Positions 49,454 through 58,371 of a DNA stretch of 64,000 nucleotides are shown here, in pieces. The DNA comes from JAFGAV01 sp041479055 (GTDB lineage: Bacteria > Acidobacteriota > Aminicenantia > Aminicenantales > JAFGAV01): positions 2,728,001 through 2,792,000 of the forward strand of contig OY969762.1 in the NCBI GenBank assembly GCA_963702835.1, given 5' to 3'. Every line of letters begins with the position of its first letter. The first letter of the stretch is position 1. Made by a program: the position numbers and the translations under genes. The notes below the pieces were generated by a model, which was given only the letters and a program-made list of their open reading frames with translations, searched no databases and had not been told where the DNA came from.

Positions 49454-49514
49454 GGAGGGACTTAAAATCCCTCGGGACGTAAGCTCCGTGCCGGTTCGAG
49501 TCCGGCCCTCGTCC
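49454..49514 (+). other. 3' fragment of tRNA-Leu(TAA) (attachment-site remnant)
   Basis: AGGGA-CTTAAAA-TCCCT forms the anticodon stem-loop with anticodon TAA. A long variable arm (CGGGACGTAAGCTCCG), the T arm GCCGG-TTCGAGT-CCGGC and the acceptor 3' strand CCTCGTC follow. The D arm and 5' acceptor strand are absent. The integrase fragment lies immediately to the left. This marks the right edge of an integrated element. Confidence 0.8.
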
Positions 49515-49618
49515 AATCCGCCCTTGGTAATCAGAAAATACAGATGGAGATGAAAGAGGCCCCGCCCGAGAAACCTTGCCGATTTGAGATCGTCCGGATA
49601 CCAAATCGGCCAAGCATT

Positions 49619-50470
49619 TCAACTGATCTTCTTGTGTGACGTCGTCAACAAAGTCATCAAGTGCCTGATCGCCACGGCAATCAGCAGGAAGACGATCAGG
49701 GACGCGACGATCGAGGGGCCGGTGGGAAGGTTCATTCCGACAGAGATCATGATCCCGCCGACGCTTCCCGCAAATGCGACCGACCAACCGAGCACGAGCC
49801 TCAAGCTCTGTTTCCGGGTAAACAGAAGGGCTATGACGGGCGGAATAACCAAAAATGAGAAGACAAGCATGACTCCCGCTACGTGCACCGATGAGGTCAC
49901 AACGAGCCCAAACGATGCGTAAAAAAGGAAATCCCACCAACCGACCTTCCAGCCGTCTTGGACGGCACTTGCTCGGTCTTGAGAAATACGGAAAAAACGT
50001 GCTCTCAAAAGCCAATGAAATGCTCCGATCCCAGAGTAAAGAAGAGCGGTGATTATCAGATCGTGGATTTGGATCGTCAAGAGTGATCCGGCCAGAACTT
50101 CTTCGAGCTCTTCCGATCCACCGGCGTGCTTCGCCAAAAGCAACATGACTAATGTCGCAAAGCCGGCGTATATGATGCCGATAAAGGCTTCCTGGGGGAT
50201 TCGGTTATCGCGAATACGTGATACGGAGATGAGGGCCGCTGCGGCCAGCGTAAAGAACAAGCTCACGAAATAGGTAGGCCAAGAATGCTGGGCCCATCCC
50301 AAGGTGAGCCCCAAAACGGAGCCAAAAGCCGCAGCCTGCGCCATCGAAATATCAACGAAGATGACGCCGCGGCTGACGACATGGAATCCCAGATAGGAAT
50401 GGATCCCCGCGAGGATCAGAGCCGCTAAAAGGGCCATTTGGACGAACGGATAGGAGAACATATGGATCAT
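49619..50470 (-). CDS. znuB: Zinc/manganese-type ABC permease
   Basis: Membrane subunit of a family ABC-3 metal importer, 283 residues and about eight spans. Typical sequences are YPFVQMALLAALILAGIHSYLGFHVVSRGVIFVDISMAQAAAFG and the later HVAGVMLVFSFLVIPPVIALLF. The start overlaps the ZnuA gene end as ATGA. No ATPase gene follows: the next feature beyond its stop is the tRNA-Leu remnant about 100 bases away, so the ATPase may have been lost or lies elsewhere. Confidence 0.9.
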   Translation of the reverse strand: MIHMFSYPFVQMALLAALILAGIHSYLGFHVVSRGVIFVDISMAQAAAFGSVLGLTLGWAQHSWPTYFVSLFFTLAAAALISVSRIRDNRIPQEAFIGIIYAGFATLVMLLLAKHAGGSEELEEVLAGSLLTIQIHDLIITALLYSGIGAFHWLLRARFFRISQDRASAVQDGWKVGWWDFLFYASFGLVVTSSVHVAGVMLVFSFLVIPPVIALLFTRKQSLRLVLGWSVAFAGSVGGIMISVGMNLPTGPSIVASLIVFLLIAVAIRHLMTLLTTSHKKIS

Positions 50471-51363
50471 GGAATGCTCCTTGCCGCCGAGGACAAACGA
50501 GAAAGCAGTGTTTCGAAAAGTAAAAAATAAGTTTCGGTTCTCTCCGATCCCTCAACCGAAGGAGGAAGATCGACGATTTTGGCCCCGGTGCTGGCAGCGA
50601 TCATGTTCGGTGCCCTATCGGAATAATACGGTTCCTTTCCGATAATCCGGATTCCGCGGGATTTCATGAGATCGATCAGCTCCGCGATATGGGATGCGGT
50701 CGGCTCGATCCCCGGTCTCGGCTCGACGAAACCGGCCACTTTGATACCGAGAAACTTGCAAAAATAGGGCCAGGAATTATGGAAAGTGACGATTTCCAGC
50801 CCTTTGAGGGGCTCCGCCGCTTTTTGCCAGGTTTCGATCTTCGTTCCGAGCTCCGCCTCAAACTTCTGGAGGTTCGCTTCATAGAGCTTGGCGTTGCCGG
50901 GATCTACCCGAGCCAATGCCGTTTCGATATTTCTGGCCATGATCAGGCCATTCCGAGGATCCAGCCAATAATGCGGATTCCCCTGAGGATGGACATCGCC
51001 CATCGAGGCATCTACCTTACCCGAGGGCTTCTCCAGGACCTCCACGCCTTCCGAACAATCCACGACCACCAGCCGGCCGTTACGGGAGCCGTCGATGATC
51101 GGGTCCGCCCAAAAATCAAGCCCCAGACCGATTTTGAGATAGAGAGAGGCTTTGGAGACCATCACCATATAGTTGGGGAGAACTTCGACGAAATGAGGAT
51201 TGTCCTTCCCCGTGGTGATGGACCTTACGTTGATCTGGTGGCCGCCGATATATTCAGCGATTGATTTCAGGTCCGTCGTCGAGGTCACGACCTGAACCGC
51301 AGCGCCGGCGTAGATCGTCATAATAGCTGTTGCGAAAACAATAATCGCCAATCGATATTTCAT
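50467..51363 (-). CDS. znuA: Zinc/manganese-type ABC solute-binding protein
   Basis: Periplasmic metal-binding protein of 298 residues with a signal peptide (about 1-22, ending AGAA). Metal ligands fit the cluster A-I family: NPHFVEVLP, NPHYWLDP, HNSWPYF and the late acidic site. A short histidine-containing loop (MGDVHPQGNPHYW) precedes the second ligand but is not extended as in high-affinity zinc proteins. It forms a pair with the permease gene. Metal identity (Zn2+ or Mn2+) is not certain. Confidence 0.9.
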   Translation of the reverse strand: MKYRLAIIVFATAIMTIYAGAAVQVVTSTTDLKSIAEYIGGHQINVRSITTGKDNPHFVEVLPNYMVMVSKASLYLKIGLGLDFWADPIIDGSRNGRLVVVDCSEGVEVLEKPSGKVDASMGDVHPQGNPHYWLDPRNGLIMARNIETALARVDPGNAKLYEANLQKFEAELGTKIETWQKAAEPLKGLEIVTFHNSWPYFCKFLGIKVAGFVEPRPGIEPTASHIAELIDLMKSRGIRIIGKEPYYSDRAPNMIAASTGAKIVDLPPSVEGSERTETYFLLFETLLSRLSSAARSIP

Positions 51364-51375
51364 GATCCCATCTCC

Positions 51376-52458
51376 CTAAAATTGGTGTGGCTTGTGGGGC
51401 CCCAAAGACCACAAAAGCTGAAGGCAGACCGTCTGATAAGGCCTGGGGAACGCCGGGCCCTGGTCCTGTCTCAAGAGAAGGCCGATGCGGTAGGTTTCTT
51501 CAACGAGAGAGAAGCCGGCAAAAACGCCGAAACCGGTCTGATGGCCCTTCTCCGGCGTCGGATCTTGACAAGAATCAATAAAGGCTCCCGCATTATACTG
51601 CCGTCGGAATTGAACGTCGAGGGCGGCAAAGACCCCGGTGGCCGTGATCCGAGCCGGCTCCTCGAGGGCTTCCTTGCCCCCGGCCGTAGGCCGGGAACCG
51701 ATCAAAGCTTCAGCTATGAAAACGATTGAATGGTACATGTCCGGCCGCCATTTATATTTTAAATCGAAATCCCCCATCGTCGTCCGGCCGCCTGGCGCGG
51801 CGCCTTCCCGCGTCGTGAGTCCGGAAATGCCTAATTCGAGATTGGCGTGATTCGTCAAAGGCGCGAAAACCGAGATCCTGGCGCTCTCGGCCAGATTATC
51901 GAGGGTTTGGCCCTTGGAATTTCCCCAATAAGAACCGCCGCTGAAAACATTTCCAGAAAGCGTGAGGGCGCCGCTTCCGAGACTGACCAGGCTCGAGATG
52001 TTCACCCCGGCGGCATCCAGTCCCTCTTCGCCGAAGAAGCGCTTAAACATCAAAGGCCTTTCGACCCAAGGCCATTGATGTGTATGTTGAGTATTGAGTT
52101 TCCCGAAATCCACCCGGTATTGGCCGGCCTTGATCTGCAGATTCAAAGGGAGTCCGCGGAGAAGCGTGGCATAGGCCTCTTCAATGTCGATCCCGCTTTG
52201 AGTAATCCCCAAGGTCACATCAGCGCGAGCGTAGGAGTTCAGATAACTTCCGGCAGTGATCTCCAGCTCGTGAAAATCAAAAAGCATCTTGTTCTCGCCC
52301 ACGGCGGGAGGGGCATAATGAAGTCCGGTGAGCCTCATATCGCCGATAAAGCTGATGTCGGGGCTGACGGTCGTTTGGGCGAGTCCCTGCCGCAAGGGGC
52401 TAAGGACTGATAGTACGGGCCACAGAACAAGCAAGATCTTTTTCAATCTCATATTCAT
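51376..52458 (-). CDS. Outer-membrane porin-like protein linked to metal uptake
   Basis: A protein of about 360 residues with a signal peptide (KKILLVLWPVLSVLSPLRQGLAQ) and then alternating strands of a beta-barrel, ending KPHQF with a C-terminal aromatic residue. The FHELEITAGSYLNSYARADV stretch and many G-x-aromatic turns support a barrel of porin type. ATG 52458 is preferred over 52464 and 52452. It is the first gene of the metal ABC operon, 12 bases before znuA, so it may admit the metal through the outer membrane. Confidence 0.75.
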   Translation of the reverse strand: MNMRLKKILLVLWPVLSVLSPLRQGLAQTTVSPDISFIGDMRLTGLHYAPPAVGENKMLFDFHELEITAGSYLNSYARADVTLGITQSGIDIEEAYATLLRGLPLNLQIKAGQYRVDFGKLNTQHTHQWPWVERPLMFKRFFGEEGLDAAGVNISSLVSLGSGALTLSGNVFSGGSYWGNSKGQTLDNLAESARISVFAPLTNHANLELGISGLTTREGAAPGGRTTMGDFDLKYKWRPDMYHSIVFIAEALIGSRPTAGGKEALEEPARITATGVFAALDVQFRRQYNAGAFIDSCQDPTPEKGHQTGFGVFAGFSLVEETYRIGLLLRQDQGPAFPRPYQTVCLQLLWSLGPHKPHQF

Positions 52459-52493
52459 CTCCATGCCCCTATTTTTATCGCCCGGCAAAAGAT

Positions 52494-52505
52494 AGCCTTA
52501 AGGCT
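52494..52505. promoter_or_regulatory. Palindrome upstream of the metal-uptake operon
   Basis: AGCCTTAAGGCT is a perfect 12-base palindrome 36 bases upstream of the operon start. It could be an operator for a metalloregulator. It does not match the 46424 operator, so a different repressor is implied. The remainder of 52459-52730 shows nothing further. Confidence 0.35.
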
Positions 52506-52730
52506 CCTGTCTCAGCGATCGGATGAGGTTTAAATCCAGTTCGCCCTTAGCTCCCCAGCTCCGAACGCCTGAAGAGATTGCCCGGCTCCTGAAGCGGTGG
52601 CCAAAGCAAGGCATGCCGCTTCCCTCTGCCGGGGAGAACCCATGCCTATTCATTGGCTAGAAAACCCGGGACAGCCACCTGACTGAAGACCTGATCTAAA
52701 GCCTTTTCAAGAAATACGCCGGGCGGGCTA

Positions 52731-54359
52731 TCAGAGCTCTTTTTCCCTATGTCGCTTCTCCTTGAGAATGAATTTTTCGGGATTCTTCTTCAGTTCCTCT
52801 CTCAGCCATTTTTCGGGATAGCCCACCTCCCGGGGATGCCCTTTCTCATCTTGAACATAGCCGTCGTTATACTTGGTTATGAGAAACTCGGCCAGCTTCC
52901 ACCATCGATCCAGGTTCATCTGGGCGTTGGAAACGCAGTACCGCGTCAGGAAAACTGGAATCATCTGCGGATTGGAGCTCAGCAGGTTCAGCGCACTTTG
53001 TTCGATGGCCGGTTGAAGTTTGAATTCCAAATCCTCGATTTCCTTCTGGACTTTCTGAATATCCGGAATCATGTCGCTGTATCGCAAGTTGGCGTAATTT
53101 GCGACGAAATTGAACGTCCACCAGGCGGAATCCCGGCTGAAGGATTGGATGGAACCCTTGGTGTAGGCCTCGGGCAATTCCGTAATGGTGGTGTAGAGAG
53201 GAACAAAGAAATTGGTAAAGGGGTTATCCATTCCATACCAGAAGACCCCGCCCACGGAGTCCGGGACGGCGGACCTTGATTGAGAAACGAAAATGAACCC
53301 GACCTGCTGGGTCGAAATCGGCCGCTCCCAAGAATAAGCCTTCCGGTCCACCTCCCAGGTGATGGGCCGCCAGCGGTCCGGCGCGCCAAAAGGCCCGGCG
53401 CTGAGATCCTTGGTCATGTCAAAGACGGTTCCCTCATAATGATCCCGATGCAGGGCCATGACATCCCGAACGGAAAGCTTGCTGTCCGGCTTGATCCAGA
53501 GCGGATAGGGCTTGGCCTTCTTGACCGAGGAGCTGAAGTCGGGGGAAAGATTCGACGACGGCGCTGCCCGACGGAAAATACTCCAGACCCGCCGGGCGGA
53601 GTATCTGACCTGCTCCTCAGTGGGAGGATTATAGGCCAGGGAAAAATTAAAGGGCCCGTTCTTCGGGCTGTAAAAGCCTTTGTCTACGGCCAACGAGATG
53701 ACGTTTTTCGAATAAAGGCAATTTTCAGGGTCGTTCAGCGAAAATTCCCCGATACGGGACATGTTGGCGTGAGCACAGATCATGCCGTCCGGGACTCTCT
53801 GTGCCACCCAAGCGGCCCCGTGTCCCCCCTTCCCCGTTCCGATCATCTCCAGAATCCAGGCTTCCTCCTTGTCGCCGATGGAAAAGGATTCCCCGGTGCT
53901 GGCGTAGCCATATTTGTCCACGAGGTCCGTCATGACTTTGATGGCCTCTCGGGCTGTCTTGGCCCGCTGCAGCGTGATGACCATCAATTGATAATAAGGA
54001 AGCAGGCCGTCCGGGTTGACGAGGTCCAGGCGGCCGTCAAAGGTCGTCTCCCCGATGGCCACCTGGAATTCATTCATGAGGTCGATCACTCGATAAGTGT
54101 GGGCAACCTGGGGAATCTCACCGTGCTTGCCCTCGAATCCCATGATTTCAATTTTTTCCCCCGGTCCGTGATCCGCAGCCGGATAGAGCCGCAACCGGGG
54201 AAGGAATTCTCCGTCGCAGGAATAGGTGATAATCACTGATCCGTCGGCGGACGCGCCCTTAGTCACCAATATGGAAGTGCACGGGAAGCACAGCCGGGAC
54301 ACAGAAAACAACAAGAGCGTCATCATCAAAATCCGACTCACATTCCCGCTGATTCTCAT
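52731..54359 (-). CDS. Family C69 dipeptidase
   Basis: A 542-residue Ntn-hydrolase of the PepD/C69 family with a signal peptide. The N-terminal nucleophile cysteine is exposed after processing at CFPCTSILVTKGASADGS. Later segments PDGMICAHANMSRIGEF and the WxIFRRAAP region agree with family members that remove dipeptides in the periplasm. The protein ends with a charged helix (KEKRHREKEL). It is a single gene that diverges from the glycosyltransferase operon at 54494 across 134 bases. Confidence 0.88.
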   Translation of the reverse strand: MRISGNVSRILMMTLLLFSVSRLCFPCTSILVTKGASADGSVIITYSCDGEFLPRLRLYPAADHGPGEKIEIMGFEGKHGEIPQVAHTYRVIDLMNEFQVAIGETTFDGRLDLVNPDGLLPYYQLMVITLQRAKTAREAIKVMTDLVDKYGYASTGESFSIGDKEEAWILEMIGTGKGGHGAAWVAQRVPDGMICAHANMSRIGEFSLNDPENCLYSKNVISLAVDKGFYSPKNGPFNFSLAYNPPTEEQVRYSARRVWSIFRRAAPSSNLSPDFSSSVKKAKPYPLWIKPDSKLSVRDVMALHRDHYEGTVFDMTKDLSAGPFGAPDRWRPITWEVDRKAYSWERPISTQQVGFIFVSQSRSAVPDSVGGVFWYGMDNPFTNFFVPLYTTITELPEAYTKGSIQSFSRDSAWWTFNFVANYANLRYSDMIPDIQKVQKEIEDLEFKLQPAIEQSALNLLSSNPQMIPVFLTRYCVSNAQMNLDRWWKLAEFLITKYNDGYVQDEKGHPREVGYPEKWLREELKKNPEKFILKEKRHREKEL

Positions 54360-54493
54360 TCTGCATGCTCCCTTGTTTTTTATCGGGGATAGTTTTGCTT
54401 CTTGCTGGGGTGACCCACCCCCCGCTCAATGTACCACCTCTGAAGTGAGATTTTCAAGTTGACTTCCCCAGCCCCTAAAGGTAAGAGTTTAGC

Positions 54494-55597
54494 GTGCGTA
54501 TTTGTTTTTTCGGCGCCTGGGACCCGGCCTACCCCCGCAACTCCGTTCTTCGGGCCGGGCTGCGGGACTGCGGCGTGGAGGTCACTGAATGCTGGATTCC
54601 GCCGCGCTATAAATTCTGGCTGCGCTATCCCCGGCTTCTGGCCCGGTTTTGGTCCCCCTGCCGCCGAGCCGACATCCTGTTCGTGCCGGAGTTCTGTCAG
54701 AAGGACGTTCCCCTGGCCAGGTTGGTCGCCTCCCTTTGGGGCCGGAGGCTCGTCCACGACCCTCTGGCCTCGCGCTACGAGACCAAAATCGTGGACTGGA
54801 GGTGGAAACCGCCCTCTTCCTGGCAAGCCCGCTGGAACCGGGGCATCGACCGGCTATCCTTAGCCCTGCCGGACCTGGTCCTGGCCGATACGGCCGCTCA
54901 TGCCGAATACTATCGGGCTGAATTCAAGCTTTCTCCGGCTAAAACAGCCGTGCTGCCGGTCGGCTATGACGACCGGCTGTTCTCGCCCCAAGCCGTCCCC
55001 TCCCGGCCGCCCGAGGCCGGCGTTTTTACCGTGCTCTTCGCCGGCTCCTTTCTCCCCCTCCACGGCGTGGAAACGATCGTCCGGGCTGCAGCCCTCGTCG
55101 CCCGCCGAGACAGCGCGGTACGTTTCAGGCTGGTGGGCGGAGGCCAGACTTTCGACCGTTCGGTGCGTTTGGCCGCCGAGATGGGCCTGAGCAACATTTC
55201 CTTCGAGGGCTGGACTCCCCTGAAAAACCTTCCTCTGAAGATCAGCCAGGCTGATGTGTGTCTCGGGTTGTTCGGCCAAACGGATAAGGCGGCCCGCGTC
55301 GTGCCGCACAAGGTCTTTCAAGCCATGGGCTCGGCCCGTCCTGTCGTCAGCGCCCGGACACGGGCCGCCCAGGAGTTCTTCAGCCACGGGGAGAACATTC
55401 TTCTGTGCGATCCGCCCCTGGCGGAAACGCTGGCCGAGGCTGTCCTCAAGTTGAAAAACGACAGCCGGCTGAGAAACATGATTGCCTTAAAGGGCCTGGA
55501 GCTGGTCCGGGAGAAATATTCTCCCGCGGCCTTAGGCCGCGCTTTCCTCGATATTGTGGCCGGTCATTTTCATCTTAGGTCCGAGGGGAGAGCTTGA
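54494..55597 (+). CDS. Family 4 glycosyltransferase
   Basis: GT-B glycosyltransferase of 367 residues starting at a GTG. The N-terminal acceptor half and the C-terminal donor half (with VLFAGSFLPLHGVETIVRAA, FRLVGGGQTF and PHKVFQAMGSARPVV) are typical of GT4. The C-terminal EX7E-like region is FGQTDKAARVVPHKVF. It is the first of four closely spaced genes that probably build or modify a surface glycan. Sugar and acceptor unknown. Confidence 0.88.
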   Translation: MRICFFGAWDPAYPRNSVLRAGLRDCGVEVTECWIPPRYKFWLRYPRLLARFWSPCRRADILFVPEFCQKDVPLARLVASLWGRRLVHDPLASRYETKIVDWRWKPPSSWQARWNRGIDRLSLALPDLVLADTAAHAEYYRAEFKLSPAKTAVLPVGYDDRLFSPQAVPSRPPEAGVFTVLFAGSFLPLHGVETIVRAAALVARRDSAVRFRLVGGGQTFDRSVRLAAEMGLSNISFEGWTPLKNLPLKISQADVCLGLFGQTDKAARVVPHKVFQAMGSARPVVSARTRAAQEFFSHGENILLCDPPLAETLAEAVLKLKNDSRLRNMIALKGLELVREKYSPAALGRAFLDIVAGHFHLRSEGRA

Positions 55598-55599
55598 CC

Positions 55600-56421
55600 G
55601 TGGAGGCGAATTTCGAGGAAAAGCCTGTCGTCCTGGGCAATTTTCGCGGAGCAGTCGCTTCAGCCTGTCTGGACAGGGCCATTCTCAAAGCCCTGGCCGA
55701 ACCCTATCGCCTAATGGAAAGCGGAAAAGTATTTCATTCCGGCCGCAATCGCCTGGCGGCGGTGGCCCTAGCCGATTCTTCCGGCCGGACAACGGAAGCC
55801 GTGTTGAAGCAGTTCCGGCCGCGCGGAGTGGACAGGCTCAAGTCCCTTGTCTTTCCCTCCAAGGCGCTCAAGGCCTGGCGCGGCGCCGTATGGCTTCTCC
55901 GGCGGAATATTCCCACCCCCCGTCCCCTGGCCTTTCTGGAGCGCAAAATAGGCGGCCTGACGGCGGAGGGCTATTTCCTGGCTGAGAAGCTCGACAATGT
56001 CCAGGAAGTGCGGCATCTTTTCCGCTCGTTGGCGGGAGAAGAGATGAACAAGCTGTTGCGGGCTCTGGCCGTTTTTCTCAGGAATTGTCACGGCCCGGGG
56101 ATTCTCCACAAAGACCTTTCCGATGGGAATATCCTGGCCGGGGCTGACGGCCGGGGAGGGTACGTTTTTTACCTCCTCGACACCAATAGGGTCAGAGCTA
56201 AAAAAAAGATCGGCCTTCTGGCCGCGGCCGGCAACCTGGTGCGGCTGGGCGTCCCCCGGCAGTACCAGCGTTCCTTCTTGTCCTATTACTGGCAGGGCCG
56301 TCCGGTCCCCCGTCGTTTCTTGGTCTGGTATCGTTTCCGAAAAAAATGGTACACAGGATTGGTAGACCTCAAAAAGAGGCTCAGGCTGAGGAAGCTGGCC
56401 GGAAAACTGGGAGTGCAGTAG
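55600..56421 (+). CDS. LPS core kinase-like protein (WaaP/Kdo kinase family)
   Basis: A protein-kinase-fold protein of about 273 residues. The catalytic loop is GILHKDLSDGNILA (Asp in HKDLSDGN) and the metal motif is LLDTNRV. This is the usual pattern of WaaP and KdkA-type kinases that phosphorylate LPS core sugars. GTG 55600 has GGGGAG 9 bases upstream; the overlapping TTG at 55594 is possible. It overlaps or abuts the glycosyltransferase and is followed directly by the GH-like gene. Confidence 0.85.
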   Translation: MEANFEEKPVVLGNFRGAVASACLDRAILKALAEPYRLMESGKVFHSGRNRLAAVALADSSGRTTEAVLKQFRPRGVDRLKSLVFPSKALKAWRGAVWLLRRNIPTPRPLAFLERKIGGLTAEGYFLAEKLDNVQEVRHLFRSLAGEEMNKLLRALAVFLRNCHGPGILHKDLSDGNILAGADGRGGYVFYLLDTNRVRAKKKIGLLAAAGNLVRLGVPRQYQRSFLSYYWQGRPVPRRFLVWYRFRKKWYTGLVDLKKRLRLRKLAGKLGVQ

Positions 56422-56422
56422 C

Positions 56423-57709
56423 GTGGATTTCCCTTTCGAGTGGAATGAACCGGCCGGCCAGCCGCATAATGTGGCGCCCCGCCGAGAACGGCTTGGCCAT
56501 CATCTGCGCCGGGCGCCCAGCTACCTCAGGCTCGTTTGGTCAGACCTGCGAAAAGTTCTGCCCGTCCTCGCCTTGTATAAGAAATATAGGCAAAGCCAAT
56601 ACCTGAGGCCGGTGGATATCGGCCGGGCCTGCTCCGTTTCCGTTTCTCCGCCTGACGGCGGGCCGGAGGCGGAGGACTCCCTGGTCCGGCTGCTGAAAGA
56701 CACCGGCTGCCGTCAAACTCTGGTCCGTATCCCTTCTTGGGAGAGGGACAAGCTGGAGCGTTATGCCGGGTTCCTGGAGCGGCTCAAGGCCGAAGGTTTT
56801 GACCTTACGGCCGCTCTCCTCCAGCGCCGCCAGGATGTCCTGTCCCCCCGCTCCTGGCAAGGCTTTTTGGAAGAAGTTTTCAGCCGCCTGGGCCGGGCCG
56901 TATCTTTTTTTGAGGTCGGCCATGCCTGGAACAGGACCAAGTGGGGTGTTTGGGATTTTGAGGAGTACTTGGACCTGGCTGCCCCGGCATTTAAACTGGC
57001 CCGAAAGCACAACGTCCGACTGGTCGGGCCGGCGGTCATCGATTTTGAATTCCACCTCTACCCCCCCACGCTGGCCGGTCAGCCGTTCGACAAGGTCAGC
57101 TCGCTGCTCTATGTGGACCGGGTGGGCGCGCCGGAGAACTCCCAAGCGGGCTGGACAACGGCGGACAAGATTGCTCTGCTCAAGGCCGCCGTGGATGTGT
57201 GCGCTGCCGGGGGCCGGGATTTATGGGTGACCGAAGTCAATTGGCCGCTCCGGGGCACCGGGTCCTATTCGCCCGCTTCGGGCAGGCCCAACATCAGCGA
57301 GGCGGAGCAGGCCGATTTCCTGGTCCGCTATTATCTTCTCTGCCTGGCCAGCGGTTTCGTGGAGCGGGTTTATTGGTGGCAGCTCCTGGCGGCGGGATAC
57401 GGCCTGGTGGACAGCCGGACCAGCCCCTGGCGCCGGCGCCCTTCCTGCACGGCTTTTAAAACTCTGGTCCGCTATGTGGACAACAGCCGCTTCCTGGGCC
57501 GGGAGGCAGCCCGGGAGCGGGAAGCGCATATTTTCCGCTTCCTTAAAGAGGGTCATGAGTTCGCCGTATGCTGGTCGTATGGACGGCCGGTCGGCCACCG
57601 GTTCAATGAGCCTATCCGGCGGGTCGAGGACCGCGACGGCCGGGAGCTCAGAGCTTCCGGATCGGACATCATCATGGACGGGAGTCCCCGCTATGTCTTC
57701 TTCAGCTAA
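56423..57709 (+). CDS. Glycoside hydrolase-like protein (clan GH-A fold)
   Basis: A 428-residue protein that looks like a (beta/alpha)8 glycosidase. The acid/base region is FEVGHAWNRTKWG and the nucleophile region is LWVTEVNWPLRG, with a strand-8 tryptophan motif VYWWQLLAAGYG. A C-terminal beta domain (about 340-428) follows. There is no signal peptide, which is odd for a glycosidase and suggests a cytoplasmic role, for example trimming a lipid-linked glycan. It overlaps the methyltransferase gene and belongs to the operon. The catalytic assignment is inference. Confidence 0.7.
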   Translation: MDFPFEWNEPAGQPHNVAPRRERLGHHLRRAPSYLRLVWSDLRKVLPVLALYKKYRQSQYLRPVDIGRACSVSVSPPDGGPEAEDSLVRLLKDTGCRQTLVRIPSWERDKLERYAGFLERLKAEGFDLTAALLQRRQDVLSPRSWQGFLEEVFSRLGRAVSFFEVGHAWNRTKWGVWDFEEYLDLAAPAFKLARKHNVRLVGPAVIDFEFHLYPPTLAGQPFDKVSSLLYVDRVGAPENSQAGWTTADKIALLKAAVDVCAAGGRDLWVTEVNWPLRGTGSYSPASGRPNISEAEQADFLVRYYLLCLASGFVERVYWWQLLAAGYGLVDSRTSPWRRRPSCTAFKTLVRYVDNSRFLGREAAREREAHIFRFLKEGHEFAVCWSYGRPVGHRFNEPIRRVEDRDGRELRASGSDIIMDGSPRYVFFS

Positions 57710-58361
57710 CCGGCCATTCACCGAACCCGAGGTGGCCGATTATGAGCGCCGGCGCTACCGGGGGCTTGACCAACGCCTGGTTCACTCCCGAGAAACCCAC
57801 ATCCTGAAAAAGCTGTTGCGCTTGGCGGCGGCAGAACCGCTCCGGCCCGGCCGGCTGCTGGATGCTCCTTGCGGTTACGGGCGTTTCACAGGCCTTCTGC
57901 GACAAACCGGAGCGGGCCTGGTCAGCAGCGACCTCTCTCCGGCCATGGTCAAACGGACGCGGGCCCGGCCCCACTCCGCCGGCCCTCCTCTGGGCGCCGT
58001 GGCGGACATCAAACGAGGGCTTCCTTTCCAGACCGGCATGTTCGGCCTGGCCTTTTCCGTCCGCTTCTTCCATCACCTCCACCAGCCCCAAGAGAGACTG
58101 GCTGTGCTGAGCGAACTTGCCCGGGTCACCTCCCGCTGGGCGCTCGTTTCCTACTACCGGCTCAACCCGCTTCACCGGCTGCAGCGGAAGCTCAGGCGGG
58201 CGGTGAAGCCCAGCCGGACTCGAATCAAGATGGTGACCGCCCGGGAGTTCAACGACGAGGCCAAAAAGGCGGGCTTCCGGGTGGTCCGGAGTGCTCCCCT
58301 CTGGCGGGGGATTCACGCCCAGCAGTTTGTCTTGCTGGAGAAGAGGGCCGCTCAGAAATAG
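57693..58361 (+). CDS. SAM-dependent methyltransferase of the glycan operon
   Basis: A 222-residue class I methyltransferase with motif I LLDAPCGYGRFTGLL, acidic LVSSDLSPAMV and the FSVRFFHHLHQP segment that replaces the usual motif IV. It is the last gene of the 54494-58361 operon; its first 17 bases overlap the GH-like gene. It likely methylates a sugar or lipid of the same glycan. It converges on the SH3/barrel gene with a gap of 10 bases. Confidence 0.85.
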   Translation: MSSSANRPFTEPEVADYERRRYRGLDQRLVHSRETHILKKLLRLAAAEPLRPGRLLDAPCGYGRFTGLLRQTGAGLVSSDLSPAMVKRTRARPHSAGPPLGAVADIKRGLPFQTGMFGLAFSVRFFHHLHQPQERLAVLSELARVTSRWALVSYYRLNPLHRLQRKLRRAVKPSRTRIKMVTAREFNDEAKKAGFRVVRSAPLWRGIHAQQFVLLEKRAAQK

Positions 58362-58371
58362 ATCATCCTGA

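Noticed and set aside
29292..49514. Single integration event explaining both tRNA fragments
   Set aside because: The cores are from different tRNAs (Val and Leu) and share no attachment sequence.
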